Below are positions 35,667 to 43,980 of a stretch of DNA of 64,000 nucleotides, one piece after another (the first letter of the stretch is position 1; every line of letters starts with the position of its first letter). The notes beneath the pieces were generated by a model. The model was not told the DNA's origin. It made no database searches and saw nothing but the letters and a program-made list of their open reading frames with translations. This DNA comes from Bradyrhizobium forestalis. Its GTDB lineage: Bacteria; Pseudomonadota; Alphaproteobacteria; Rhizobiales; Xanthobacteraceae. The position numbers were made by a program, and so were the translations under genes. The stretch is taken from positions 62,001 to 126,000 of the forward strand of contig NZ_PGVG01000005.1 of the NCBI RefSeq assembly GCF_002795245.1, in the 5' to 3' direction.

Positions 35667-35702
35667 GGACATTTTGTCCGAGGGATTCAGGACATTCTGT
35701 CC
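35667..35702 (+). promoter_or_regulatory. Two palindromic activator sites (UAS) upstream of the OFA transporter
   Basis: GGACATTTTGTCC (35667-35679) and GGACATTCTGTCC (35690-35702) are near-identical 13-base palindromes whose centres are 23 bases apart. They lie 53-88 bases upstream of the sigma54 -24 element, where enhancer sites of NtrC-type activators sit. The likely protein is the regulator encoded at 32214-33647. Confidence 0.75.
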
Positions 35703-35753
35703 TCTGCAATATATTGCGTTGCGGGAAGTCGTTGAATCGTCACGATGCGGCTT

Positions 35754-35770
35754 CTGGCACGTGGGTTGCT
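35754..35770 (+). promoter_or_regulatory. Sigma54 (-24/-12) promoter of the OFA transporter
   Basis: CTGGCACGTGGGTTGCT matches the sigma54 consensus TGGCACG-N4-TTGCA/T almost perfectly, with GG and GC 10 bases apart. Transcription would start near 35782, giving a leader of about 220 bases to the ATG at 36006. The paired upstream palindromes and the adjacent NtrC-type two-component genes support it. Confidence 0.88.
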
Positions 35771-36005
35771 CATCTCACGACAGGGTGTTGAGGGGGATGA
35801 GGGCGCGATAGCCGTCACGGCAACGCTGCTTGCGAGGCGAAGGAACGTCACTCGCGATCAGCTGCTTGCTCGGCGCACATGACGCGATGCGCACCAGACG
35901 ATTCCGCTTCGGCATGAAGTCCGACCTGTCATGTGCGGCCGCCAGGCACGCACGACCGGTCTCAAACCGATGTGCCGGCAAGGCCGCGCTTGGGAGGGAA
36001 TGCTT

Positions 36006-37658
36006 ATGACGACTGCCGATACCGTTCTTGCACCGGTTGGTGCTTCCGGCTTCCTCGATCGTGAACGCACGGTCGCGACGGCCGGCTTCAATCGCTGGCT
36101 GGTGCCGCCGGCAGCGCTGTGCATCCATCTGTGCATCGGCATGGCCTACGGCTTCTCGGTGTTCTGGCTGCCGCTGTCGCGCGCGATCGGTCTGAGCGCG
36201 CCGAAGGCCTGCCCGGACATGTCGCTGTGGCAGGAACTGTTCACGACGAGCTGCGACTGGAAGGTCGCCAGCCTCGGGTGGATGTACACGCTGTTCTTTG
36301 TCCTGCTCGGTGTCTCCGCCGCGATCTGGGGCGGCTGGCTCGAGCGCGCCGGTCCGCGCAAGGCGGGCGTCGTCGCCGCCTGCTGCTGGGGCGGCGGGCT
36401 TCTGATCGGTGCCTTCGGCGTCTACGTCCACCAGCTCTGGATCATGTGGCTTGGTTGCGGCGTGATCGGCGGCGTCGGACTTGGGCTCGGCTACATTTCC
36501 CCGGTGTCGACCTTGATCAAATGGTTTCCGGACCGCCGCGGCATGGCGACCGGCATGGCCATCATGGGATTTGGCGGCGGCGCCATGATCGGAGCGCCCC
36601 TGGCCAATCTCCTGATCAACTACTTCAAGACGCCCACCTCCGTCGGTGTCTGGGAGACCTTCGTCACGATGGGGGTGGTCTATTTCGTCTTCATGATGAT
36701 CGGCGCCTTCGCCTATCGCGTGACGCCGGCCGGCTGGCAGCCCGAGGGCTGGACGCCGCCGAGTGAGAAGAAGTCGATGATCACCGAGCAGCATGTGCAC
36801 CTCAACAACGCACACAAGACACCGCAATTCTGGCTGATCTGGTGGGTGCTCTGCTTGAACGTGTCGGCGGGTATCGGCGTGATCGGCATGGCCTCGCCCA
36901 TGCTGCAGGAGATCTTCGCAGGCAAGCTGATCGGGCATCCGGAGCTGACCTTCAGCCAGCTTTCGGTCGAACAGAAAGCTGCGATCGCGGCCATCGCTGC
37001 GGGCTTCGCCGGTCTCTTGTCATTGTTCAACATCGGCGGCCGCTTCTTCTGGGCCTCGATGTCGGACCTCATGGGCCGCAAGAACACCTACTACACGTTC
37101 TTCGTCCTCGGCATCGCGCTCTATGCGCTGGCGCCGACCTTCGCGGCGATGGGCTCGAAGCTGCTGTTCGTGGTCGGCTTCGGCATCATCCTCTCGATGT
37201 ATGGCGGCGGCTTCGCGACCGTGCCGGCCTATCTCGCCGACATGTTCGGCACCCAGTTCGTCGGCGCCATCCACGGCCGGTTGCTGACGGCATGGTCGAC
37301 GGCGGGCATCATCGGCCCCGTCGTGGTCAACTACATCCGCGAGTTCCAGCTTGCGGCCGGCGTGCCGCGCGACCAACTCTACAACACCACCATGTACATC
37401 CTGTGCGCCATGCTGATCGCGGGCCTGATCTGCAACTACCTGATCAAGCCGGTCGATTCGAAGTGGCACATGAAGGACGCCGATGTCGCCAAGCTGCAGG
37501 CGGCGAGCGCGAGCGCTGCAGCCGCGGGGCCGCACGGTTCCTACGGCATCGGCTTTGGCGGGCTCGACGCCAAGGCGGCGCTGTTCTGGGCCTTCGTCGG
37601 CGTTCCCTTGGCCTGGGGTGTGTGGAAGACGCTGGAGAGCGCGGTCAAGATCTTCTGA
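36006..37658 (+). CDS. OFA-family MFS transporter (oxalate/formate antiporter-like)
   Basis: A 550-residue MFS protein with about 12 helices. The N-terminal block GFNRWLVPPAALCIHLCIGMAYGFSVFWLPLS and the GGVGLGLGYISPVSTLIKWFPDRRG motif are hallmarks of the OFA (oxalate:formate antiporter) family. A central cytoplasmic insertion and a long C-terminal extension with a further helix exceed the typical 420-440 residues. It likely exchanges or imports formate, oxalate or related acids for the formate dehydrogenase downstream. The start at 36006 follows GGGAGGG by 7 bases; an ATG at 36000 is too close to that site. It is expressed from the sigma54 promoter at 35754. Confidence 0.88.
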   Translation: MTTADTVLAPVGASGFLDRERTVATAGFNRWLVPPAALCIHLCIGMAYGFSVFWLPLSRAIGLSAPKACPDMSLWQELFTTSCDWKVASLGWMYTLFFVLLGVSAAIWGGWLERAGPRKAGVVAACCWGGGLLIGAFGVYVHQLWIMWLGCGVIGGVGLGLGYISPVSTLIKWFPDRRGMATGMAIMGFGGGAMIGAPLANLLINYFKTPTSVGVWETFVTMGVVYFVFMMIGAFAYRVTPAGWQPEGWTPPSEKKSMITEQHVHLNNAHKTPQFWLIWWVLCLNVSAGIGVIGMASPMLQEIFAGKLIGHPELTFSQLSVEQKAAIAAIAAGFAGLLSLFNIGGRFFWASMSDLMGRKNTYYTFFVLGIALYALAPTFAAMGSKLLFVVGFGIILSMYGGGFATVPAYLADMFGTQFVGAIHGRLLTAWSTAGIIGPVVVNYIREFQLAAGVPRDQLYNTTMYILCAMLIAGLICNYLIKPVDSKWHMKDADVAKLQAASASAAAAGPHGSYGIGFGGLDAKAALFWAFVGVPLAWGVWKTLESAVKIF

Positions 37659-37903
37659 TCGCACATTCATCGCGAGCGGGAGCGCACCTTGCGCGCTCCC
37701 GCCGTAGCCTCGGAGCCGGAGCGCGATACGATTTCGCTATCGCAGCATAAGAAGCCTTTATTGATCTCCAGACCAATTCAGGCTTCGTTCTATCAGTTGG
37801 CGCGTTGAACAAACGCAAGGCCGTGTCCGGGCAGCGATCCAGGGTTGCCCTTTAGGCCGCTCTTGGGCTGCACTTAACTGCTTCCGCGAGCACGATAATT
37901 TGC

Positions 37904-37920
37904 TTGGCATTTGGCATGCC
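37904..37920 (+). promoter_or_regulatory. Sigma54-like promoter of the formate dehydrogenase operon
   Basis: TTGGCATTTGGCATGCC has GG (37906-37907) and GC (37918-37919) exactly 10 bases apart and fits TTGGCA / -TGC, but the -12 TTGCA is poor. It lies 49 bases before the fdh start codon, a suitable distance. No copy of the GGACA-x3-TGTCC site was found in this 310-base gap, so activation by the neighbouring regulator is unproven. Confidence 0.45.
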
Positions 37921-37968
37921 AGAAGCTAGAACTGGAGCCGTTCTAGAAGACGAGATCGAGACGAATCG

Positions 37969-39672
37969 ATGAGCCACGACGTGCACAAGGTCCGCCCGTT
38001 CGAGCATCCCGGTGAGGGACGCCGACGCGCCAAGGCGACCCCCAAGGGGCGGCAGGTCGATCCCACGGCCGCGCGTGAGATCGAGCTGTTGCTCGGCGAT
38101 AGGCCGCGGCGGCGCGATCTGTTGATCGAATATTTGCACCTGATCCAGGACAAGTACCACCAGATCTCGGCTGCGCATCTGGCCGCGCTCGCCGACGAGA
38201 TGAAGCTCGCCTTCGCCGAGGTGTTCGAGACCGCGACCTTCTACGCCCATTTCGACGTGGTGAAGGAAGGTGAGCCCGATATCGCGCCGCTGACGATCCG
38301 CGTCTGCGACTCGCTGACTTGCGCGATGCTTGGCGGCGAGAAGCTGCTCCAGGATCTGCAGAGCGCGTCAGGTCCCGGCATCCGCGTCGTGCGCGCGCCC
38401 TGCGTCGGGCGCTGCGATACCGCGCCTGCCGCCGAAGTCGGTCACAACTTCGTCGATCATGCGACTGTCGCGAATGTGATGGCAGCCGCGAAGGCCGGCG
38501 ACACTCACGCGCATCTGCCGAAATATGTCGACTACGAGGCCTATGTTGCCGGCGGCGGCTACAAGCTGCTGGGCCGCGTCCGCTCGGGCGAGCTGTCGAA
38601 GGACGATCTCCTGAAGGCACTCGACGATGCCTCCCTGCGCGGCCTCGGCGGCGCCGGCTTCCCGACCGGACGCAAATGGCGCGCGGTGCTTGGCGAGCCC
38701 GGGCCGCGGCTGATGGCGATCAATGGCGATGAGGGCGAGCCAGGCACGTTCAAGGACCGCTATTACCTCGAAACCGATCCGCACCGCTTCATCGAGGGCA
38801 TGCTGATCGGCGCCCATGTGGTGCAGGCCTCCGACGTCTACATCTATCTGCGCGACGAATATCCGGCCTCGCGTCAGATCCTGGAGCGCGAGATCGCAAA
38901 GCTCCCGCCGGGCGGCCCGACGCTGCACATGCGCCGCGGCGCCGGCGCTTACATCTGCGGCGAGGAATCCTCGCTGCTGGAAAGCATCGAGGGCAAGCGC
39001 GGCCTGCCCCGGCACAAGCCGCCGTATCCGTTCCAGGTCGGCCTGTTCGGCCTACCGACGCTGATCAACAACATTGAGACGCTGTGGTGGGTGCGCGACA
39101 TCGTCGAGAAGGGCGCCGACTGGTGGAAGGGCCATGGCCGCCACGAGCGGCACGGCCTCCGCAGCTTCTCGGTCTCGGGCCGCGTGAAGAACCCCGGCAT
39201 GAAGCTCGCGCCATCAGGCATCACCGTGCGCGAATTGATCGACGAATATTGCGGCGGCATGGCTGACGGTCATCAGTTCTACGCCTATCTGCCGGGCGGC
39301 GCCTCCGGCGGCATCCTGCCGGCGTCGATGGACGACATCCCGCTCGATTTCGGCACGCTGGAGAAATACGGCTGCTTCATCGGCTCGGCCGCGATCGTGA
39401 TCCTGTCGCAGAAGGACAGCGTGCGCGCAGCTGCATTGAACCTGATGAAGTTCTTCGAGGACGAGAGCTGCGGCCAGTGCACGCCGTGCCGCGTCGGAAC
39501 CCAGAAGGCGGCGCTGCTGATGCAGAGGCCGGTCTGGAACCGGGCCTTGCTGGAAGAATTGAGCCAGGCGATGCGCGATGCCTCGATCTGCGGGCTCGGA
39601 CAGGCGGCATCGAATCCGCTGTCCTCCGTGATCAAATATTTCCCTGACGAGTTCAAGGAAGCGGCGGAATGA
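37969..39672 (+). CDS. fdh1B: NAD-dependent formate dehydrogenase, beta subunit (NuoE-NuoF fusion)
   Basis: A 567-residue diaphorase subunit. Residues about 30-170 are NuoE-like, with [2Fe-2S] cysteines in VCDSLTCAM and PCVGRCDTAP. Residues about 200-560 are NuoF-like, with NADH/FMN-binding GLGGAGFPTGRKW and NGDEGEPGTFKDRYYLE, and the [4Fe-4S] motif ESCGQCTPCRVGT. It passes electrons from the alpha subunit to NAD+. The fused two-subunit design (beta about 570, alpha above 900) is that of the tungsten enzyme FDH1 of Methylorubrum extorquens, unlike the separate FdsG/FdsB of molybdenum FDHs. It overlaps the alpha gene as ATGA. Confidence 0.92.
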   Translation: MSHDVHKVRPFEHPGEGRRRAKATPKGRQVDPTAAREIELLLGDRPRRRDLLIEYLHLIQDKYHQISAAHLAALADEMKLAFAEVFETATFYAHFDVVKEGEPDIAPLTIRVCDSLTCAMLGGEKLLQDLQSASGPGIRVVRAPCVGRCDTAPAAEVGHNFVDHATVANVMAAAKAGDTHAHLPKYVDYEAYVAGGGYKLLGRVRSGELSKDDLLKALDDASLRGLGGAGFPTGRKWRAVLGEPGPRLMAINGDEGEPGTFKDRYYLETDPHRFIEGMLIGAHVVQASDVYIYLRDEYPASRQILEREIAKLPPGGPTLHMRRGAGAYICGEESSLLESIEGKRGLPRHKPPYPFQVGLFGLPTLINNIETLWWVRDIVEKGADWWKGHGRHERHGLRSFSVSGRVKNPGMKLAPSGITVRELIDEYCGGMADGHQFYAYLPGGASGGILPASMDDIPLDFGTLEKYGCFIGSAAIVILSQKDSVRAAALNLMKFFEDESCGQCTPCRVGTQKAALLMQRPVWNRALLEELSQAMRDASICGLGQAASNPLSSVIKYFPDEFKEAAE

Positions 39673-42434
39673 CGAAGATTACGTTCGAGCTCGACGGCAA
39701 GCAGGTCGAAGCCAGGCCCGGCGAAACGATCTGGCAGGTCGCAAAACGCCAAGGCCGCGACATCCCGCACCTGTGCTATTCGCCGGCGCCGGACTATCGC
39801 CCCGACGGCAATTGCCGCGCCTGCATGGTCGAGATCGAGGGTGAGCGCGTGCTGGCGGCGTCCTGCAAGCGCACGCCCTCGGTCGGCATGAAGGTGAAGA
39901 CGGAATCCGCGCGTGCGGTGTCGGCGCAAAAAATGGTGATGGAGCTGCTCGTCGCCGATCAGCCGGCGCGCGAGACCTCGCACGATCCGGATTCGAAGTT
40001 CTGGCACTGGGCCGAGGCGACAGGCGTGACCGAGAGCCGCTTCCCCGCCGCGGAGCGCTGGGCGACCGACGCCAGCCATCCGGCGATGCGCGTCAATCTC
40101 GATGCCTGCATCCAGTGCGGCCTCTGCGTGCGCGCCTGCCGCGAGGTTCAGGTCAACGACGTCATCGGCATGGCCTATCGCAATGCCGGCGCCAAGATCG
40201 TGTTCGACTTCGACGATCCCATGGGCGAGTCCACCTGCGTTGCCTGCGGCGAATGCGTGCAGGCCTGCCCGACCGGCGCCTTGATGCCGGCCGTGATGCT
40301 CGACGACAAGCAGACCCGCGTCACCTATGCCGACAAGAAGGTCGACTCGCTCTGCCCGTTCTGCGGCGTCGGCTGCCAGGTGACCTACGAGGTCAAGGAC
40401 GAGAAGGTGATCTATGCGGAGGGCCGTGACGGCCCCGCCAATCATAATCGTCTTTGTGTGAAGGGCCGCTTCGGCTTCGACTACATCCACCATCCGCATC
40501 GCCTCACAAAGCCGCTGGTGCGGCTGCCGAACGCGAAGAAGGATGCCAACGATCAGGTCGATCCCGCCAATCCGTTCACACATTTCCGCGAGGCGAGCTG
40601 GGAAGAGGCGCTCGATATCGCCGCCAAGGGCCTCGTCAAGATCCGCGACGAGAAGGGCGTGAAGGCATTGGCCGGCTTCGGCTCGGCCAAGGGCTCGAAC
40701 GAAGAGGCCTATCTGTTCCAGAAGCTGGTGCGCACCGGTTTCGGCTCGAACAATGTCGACCATTGCACCCGCCTGTGCCACGCGTCTTCAGTCGCGGCGC
40801 TGTTCGAAGGTCTCAGCTCGGGTGCAGTGTCGGCGCCATTCGCGGCTGCCATGGATGCCGAGGTCATCTGGGTCATTGGCGCCAACCCGACCGTGAACCA
40901 CCCGGTGGCGGCAACCTATATCAAGAACGCGGCGAAGAATGGCGCAAAACTGTTCGTGATGGACCCGCGCCGGCAGTCGCTGTCGCGTCATGCGACCAAG
41001 CATCTGCAGTTCAAACCCGGCTCCGACGTCGCCATGCTGAACGCGATGATCAACACGATCATCACCGAGGGCCTGACCGACGACCAGTACATCGCCGGCT
41101 ACACCGAGGGGTTCGAGGACCTCAAGGAGAAGATCAAGGACTTCACGCCGGAGAAGATGGAGCCGATCTGCGGCATCCCGGCGCAGACGCTGCGCGAGGT
41201 GGCGCGCACCTATGCGCGGGCAAAATCCTCGATCATCTTCTGGGGCATGGGCATCAGCCAGCACGTCCACGGAACCGACAATGCGCGCTGCCTGATCGCG
41301 CTCGCGCTGATCACCGGCCAGGTCGGCCGCCCCGGCACCGGCCTGCATCCGCTGCGCGGCCAGAACAACGTGCAGGGCGCCTCCGATGCCGGCCTGATCC
41401 CGATGTTCCTGCCGGACTACCAGCCGGTCGGCCGCGACGACCTGCGCGGCGCTTTCGAGAAGCTCTGGGGCCAGGATCTCGATCCCGTCCGCGGCCTGAC
41501 CGTGGTCGAGATCATGAATGCGATCCATGCCGGCGAGATCAAGGGCATGTATATCGAGGGCGAGAATCCCGCGATGTCCGATCCCGATCTCCAGCATGCG
41601 CGCCACGCGCTCGCCATGCTCGATCATCTGGTGGTGCAGGATCTCTTCGTCACCGAGACCGCCTTCCACGCCGACGTTATCCTGCCGGCCTCGGCCTTCG
41701 CGGAGAAGGAAGGCTCCTTCACCAACACCGATCGCCGCGTGCAGCTCGCGCGCCAGGTGATCAAGCCGCCAGGGGACGCGCGGCAGGATCTCTGGATCAT
41801 CCAGGAGATCGGCAAGCGCATGGGCCTGCCCTGGAATTACTCCGGCCCCGGCGACGTCTTCACCGAGATGGCAGAGCTGATGCCGTCGCTGAAGAACATC
41901 ACCTGGGAGCGGCTGCTGCGCGAAGGCGCGGTGACCTATCCCGTCGACGCTCCGGACAAGCCCGGCAACGAGATCATCTTCACGACCGGCTTCCCGACCG
42001 CGAGCGGTCGCGGCAAGATCGTGCCGGCAAAGGTCATCCCGCCGGACGAGATTCCCGACGACGAATATCCGATGGTGCTCTCCACCGGCCGTGTGCTGGA
42101 GCACTGGCACACCGGCTCGATGACGCGCCGCGCCCAGGTGCTCGACCAGATCGAGCCGGAGGCGGTCGCGTTCATGTCGCCGAAGGACATGCGCAGGAAG
42201 AACCTCGCGCCGGGCGATTTCATCCGCCTGGAGACCCGCCGCGGCGCCGTCGAGGTCAAGGTCCGCTCCGACCGCGACGTGCCGGAGAACATGGTGTTCA
42301 TGCCGTTCTGCTACGCGGAAGCGGCGGCGAACCTGCTCACCAACCCGGCGCTCGACCCATTCGGCAAGATTCCGGAATTCAAGTTCTGCGCGGCAAGGGC
42401 CGAACGCGCCGAGATGCGGGACGCGGCGGAGTAG
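39669..42434 (+). CDS. fdh1A: NAD-dependent formate dehydrogenase, alpha (catalytic) subunit
   Basis: A 921-residue catalytic subunit. The N-terminal NuoG-like part has a [2Fe-2S] cluster (Cys36, 49, 52, 66), and then two [4Fe-4S] ferredoxin motifs (CIQCGLCVRACREV, CVACGECVQACPTGA). The bis-MGD domain follows, with a further cluster in LCPFCGVGCQ. The active-site stretch VDHCTRLCHASS places the metal ligand at Cys370, next to His371, so it is a Cys (not selenocysteine) enzyme. It oxidises formate to CO2 and can work in reverse. Tungsten rather than molybdenum is suggested by subunit design and by tupA in the island, but sequence alone cannot decide this. fdhD, mobA, mobB and moeA serve its cofactor. 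Confidence 0.93.
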   Translation: MTKITFELDGKQVEARPGETIWQVAKRQGRDIPHLCYSPAPDYRPDGNCRACMVEIEGERVLAASCKRTPSVGMKVKTESARAVSAQKMVMELLVADQPARETSHDPDSKFWHWAEATGVTESRFPAAERWATDASHPAMRVNLDACIQCGLCVRACREVQVNDVIGMAYRNAGAKIVFDFDDPMGESTCVACGECVQACPTGALMPAVMLDDKQTRVTYADKKVDSLCPFCGVGCQVTYEVKDEKVIYAEGRDGPANHNRLCVKGRFGFDYIHHPHRLTKPLVRLPNAKKDANDQVDPANPFTHFREASWEEALDIAAKGLVKIRDEKGVKALAGFGSAKGSNEEAYLFQKLVRTGFGSNNVDHCTRLCHASSVAALFEGLSSGAVSAPFAAAMDAEVIWVIGANPTVNHPVAATYIKNAAKNGAKLFVMDPRRQSLSRHATKHLQFKPGSDVAMLNAMINTIITEGLTDDQYIAGYTEGFEDLKEKIKDFTPEKMEPICGIPAQTLREVARTYARAKSSIIFWGMGISQHVHGTDNARCLIALALITGQVGRPGTGLHPLRGQNNVQGASDAGLIPMFLPDYQPVGRDDLRGAFEKLWGQDLDPVRGLTVVEIMNAIHAGEIKGMYIEGENPAMSDPDLQHARHALAMLDHLVVQDLFVTETAFHADVILPASAFAEKEGSFTNTDRRVQLARQVIKPPGDARQDLWIIQEIGKRMGLPWNYSGPGDVFTEMAELMPSLKNITWERLLREGAVTYPVDAPDKPGNEIIFTTGFPTASGRGKIVPAKVIPPDEIPDDEYPMVLSTGRVLEHWHTGSMTRRAQVLDQIEPEAVAFMSPKDMRRKNLAPGDFIRLETRRGAVEVKVRSDRDVPENMVFMPFCYAEAAANLLTNPALDPFGKIPEFKFCAARAERAEMRDAAE

Positions 42435-42475
42435 GGGCCACCTCGTCGTCATCGCGCACGAGGCTTGCCGCGAAA

Positions 42476-42601
42476 TTCGCTGTCATGCCCCGGCTTGACC
42501 GGGGCATCCAGTACCCCGCGGCGAATGCGATGAGAGCGAACTCTTCAACGCCGGCCTCTGGAATACTGGATCGCCCGGTCAAGCCGGGCGATGACAGCGA
42601 A
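42476..42601. repeat. Large imperfect inverted repeat after the FDH operon
   Basis: Two 38-base arms (42476-42513 and 42564-42601) begin TTCGCTGTCAT and end ATGACAGCGAA, and each carries its own hairpin (GCCCCGG-CTTGA-CCGGGGC and CGCCCGG-TCAA-GCCGGGCG). This is a dispersed Bradyrhizobium-type intergenic palindrome. It fills the 229-base gap and could end fdh transcription. Confidence 0.7.
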
Positions 42602-42663
42602 TGTGTGGTGACGGCTTCCCCACACCGCTTCGCTCCTCGCAATGACGGTGCTAGACATTACCC

Positions 42664-43137
42664 ATGTCCAAAGCCACCCCAGCCACGCGCGCGCTTGAAG
42701 CCGCCGGTGTTGCCTTCACCGTCCACACCTACGACTACGATCCTGACGCCGCCAGCATCGGCCTCCAGGCCGCCGCCGCGCTCGGTGAGGATCCGGCGCG
42801 GGTCTTGAAGACGCTGATGGCGCTGGTGGACGGCAAGTCGGTCTGCGTGATCGTGCCATCCGACCAGGAAGTCTCGATGAAGAAGCTCGCCGCTGCTGCC
42901 GGCGGCAAGTCGGCGCAGATGATGAAGCCGCCCGAGGCCGAGCGCGTCACCGGCTACAAGGTCGGCGGCATCAGCCCGTTCGGGCAGCGCAAGCAGGTAG
43001 GCACCGTGATCGAGCAGAGCGCGCTCGCGCATGAGCTGGTCTATCTCAATGGCGGCCAGCGCGGCTTGCAGGTGCGGCTCAAGCCAGGCGATGTGCGGGA
43101 TGTGCTGAAGGCGCTCGTCGCCGACGTGCTGGCGTGA
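42664..43137 (+). CDS. ybaK: YbaK-type Cys-tRNA(Pro) deacylase
   Basis: A 157-residue single-domain protein of the YbaK/EbsC group: ATRALEAAGVAFTVHTYDYD at the N-terminus, DPARVLKTLMALVDGK, SMKKLAAAAGGKSAQM and VGGISPFGQRK. YbaK hydrolyses Cys-tRNA(Pro) made in error by prolyl-tRNA synthetase. It is monocistronic, between the FDH-operon repeat and the convergent GntR gene. No unusual features. Confidence 0.92.
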   Translation: MSKATPATRALEAAGVAFTVHTYDYDPDAASIGLQAAAALGEDPARVLKTLMALVDGKSVCVIVPSDQEVSMKKLAAAAGGKSAQMMKPPEAERVTGYKVGGISPFGQRKQVGTVIEQSALAHELVYLNGGQRGLQVRLKPGDVRDVLKALVADVLA

Positions 43138-43146
43138 GCGTCTCGC

Positions 43147-43830
43147 CTATTGCTTCTGCAACAGCTTGAGCCGGCAGCGCAGCGCTTCGCGGATATGCGC
43201 GCGCGCGAGCTGCTCGGCCTTGTCGCCGTCGTGCGCGGCGATGGCGTCGATGATGGCCTGATGCTCGCCATGGCTGGTCGAAGGGCGGCCTGTCACCGTG
43301 AAGGTGGTCGGACCGAGCAGGGCGATCCAGTCCTGCAATTCCCGCGACGCGTTGTCGAGATAGCGGTTGCGCGCGGCGCGGCAGATCGCGCCGTGGAAGG
43401 CGCGATTGAGCCGCGCCATCTCGGCTGCATCGGTCGCGGATGCCTCGGCAAAAGCCTGCTCGATATCCCTGAGCGCGTCGATCTCCGTCATTGAAGCGTG
43501 CGCGGCGGCGAGGCGCGCGGCGGCGCCTTCCATGATCTCGCGCATGGCGTAGAGCTCGAGCACCTCTGAGATGTCGAGATTGCGGACGATCAGCCCGCGG
43601 CCGCCGGCGGGCTCGACGAAGCCGCGCGCGGCGAGCCGGCCCAGCGCTTCGCGTACCGGCGTGCGGCTCACCTTCAGCCGCTGCGCAACCTCCTCCTCGC
43701 GCAGCCGGTCGCCGGCGCGGTAGCTGCCGGCCTGGAGCGCCTCGCAGAGCGAACGGAACACCGCTTCGCCGAGCGCAATGCCGCCGCCGCGCGCGATCGT
43801 TCCACCTGCCTTTGCCGGGCGCCTGGCCAT
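43147..43830 (-). CDS. GntR/FadR-family regulator of the tcu genes
   Basis: A 227-residue regulator. The N-terminal winged HTH is at about residues 18-80 (REEEVAQRLKVSRTPVREALGRLAARGFV), followed by an all-helical FCD ligand domain (AMREIMEGAAARLAA, HGAICRAARNRYLDN, HQAIIDAIAAHDGDKA). FCD regulators usually bind carboxylic acids, which fits the divergent tcuAB genes. The start is the ATG at 43828-43830, with GAGGG 3-7 bases upstream. A perfect TTTGTATACAAA palindrome lies 60 bases upstream, in the shared promoter region. In Salmonella the tcu regulator is LysR-type, so this is a different arrangement. Confidence 0.87.
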   Translation of the reverse strand: MARRPAKAGGTIARGGGIALGEAVFRSLCEALQAGSYRAGDRLREEEVAQRLKVSRTPVREALGRLAARGFVEPAGGRGLIVRNLDISEVLELYAMREIMEGAAARLAAAHASMTEIDALRDIEQAFAEASATDAAEMARLNRAFHGAICRAARNRYLDNASRELQDWIALLGPTTFTVTGRPSTSHGEHQAIIDAIAAHDGDKAEQLARAHIREALRCRLKLLQKQ

Positions 43831-43889
43831 TATCCCTCGATGCGCATCCTGCCCATGCAGAGACGCCGCTTGCATCACATATGTATATC

Positions 43890-43901
43890 TTTGTATACAA
43901 A
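43890..43901. promoter_or_regulatory. Palindromic operator between gntR and tcuAB
   Basis: TTTGTATACAAA is a perfect 12-base palindrome with the TTGTATACAA core typical of FCD-type GntR regulators. It lies 60 bases before the gntR start and 80 before the tcuA start, so binding could control both directions. Confidence 0.75.
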
Positions 43902-43980
43902 AGTGCGCAACGGCAGACATGGTCGGACATGGCCGCCGAGGCAGAATGTCTCCAACCTCGTGCGCCATCGGACGGACGGC

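Noticed and set aside
37741..37860. Copy of the GGACA-x3-TGTCC enhancer before the FDH genes
   Set aside because: The region was read on both strands and contains only half-site-like GTGTCC; no palindrome.
40454..42808. 784-codon plus-strand frame inside the FDH alpha gene
   Set aside because: It is a shifted frame of fdh1A with Arg/Pro/Ala-rich composition and no domain; the FDH frame has all cofactor motifs.
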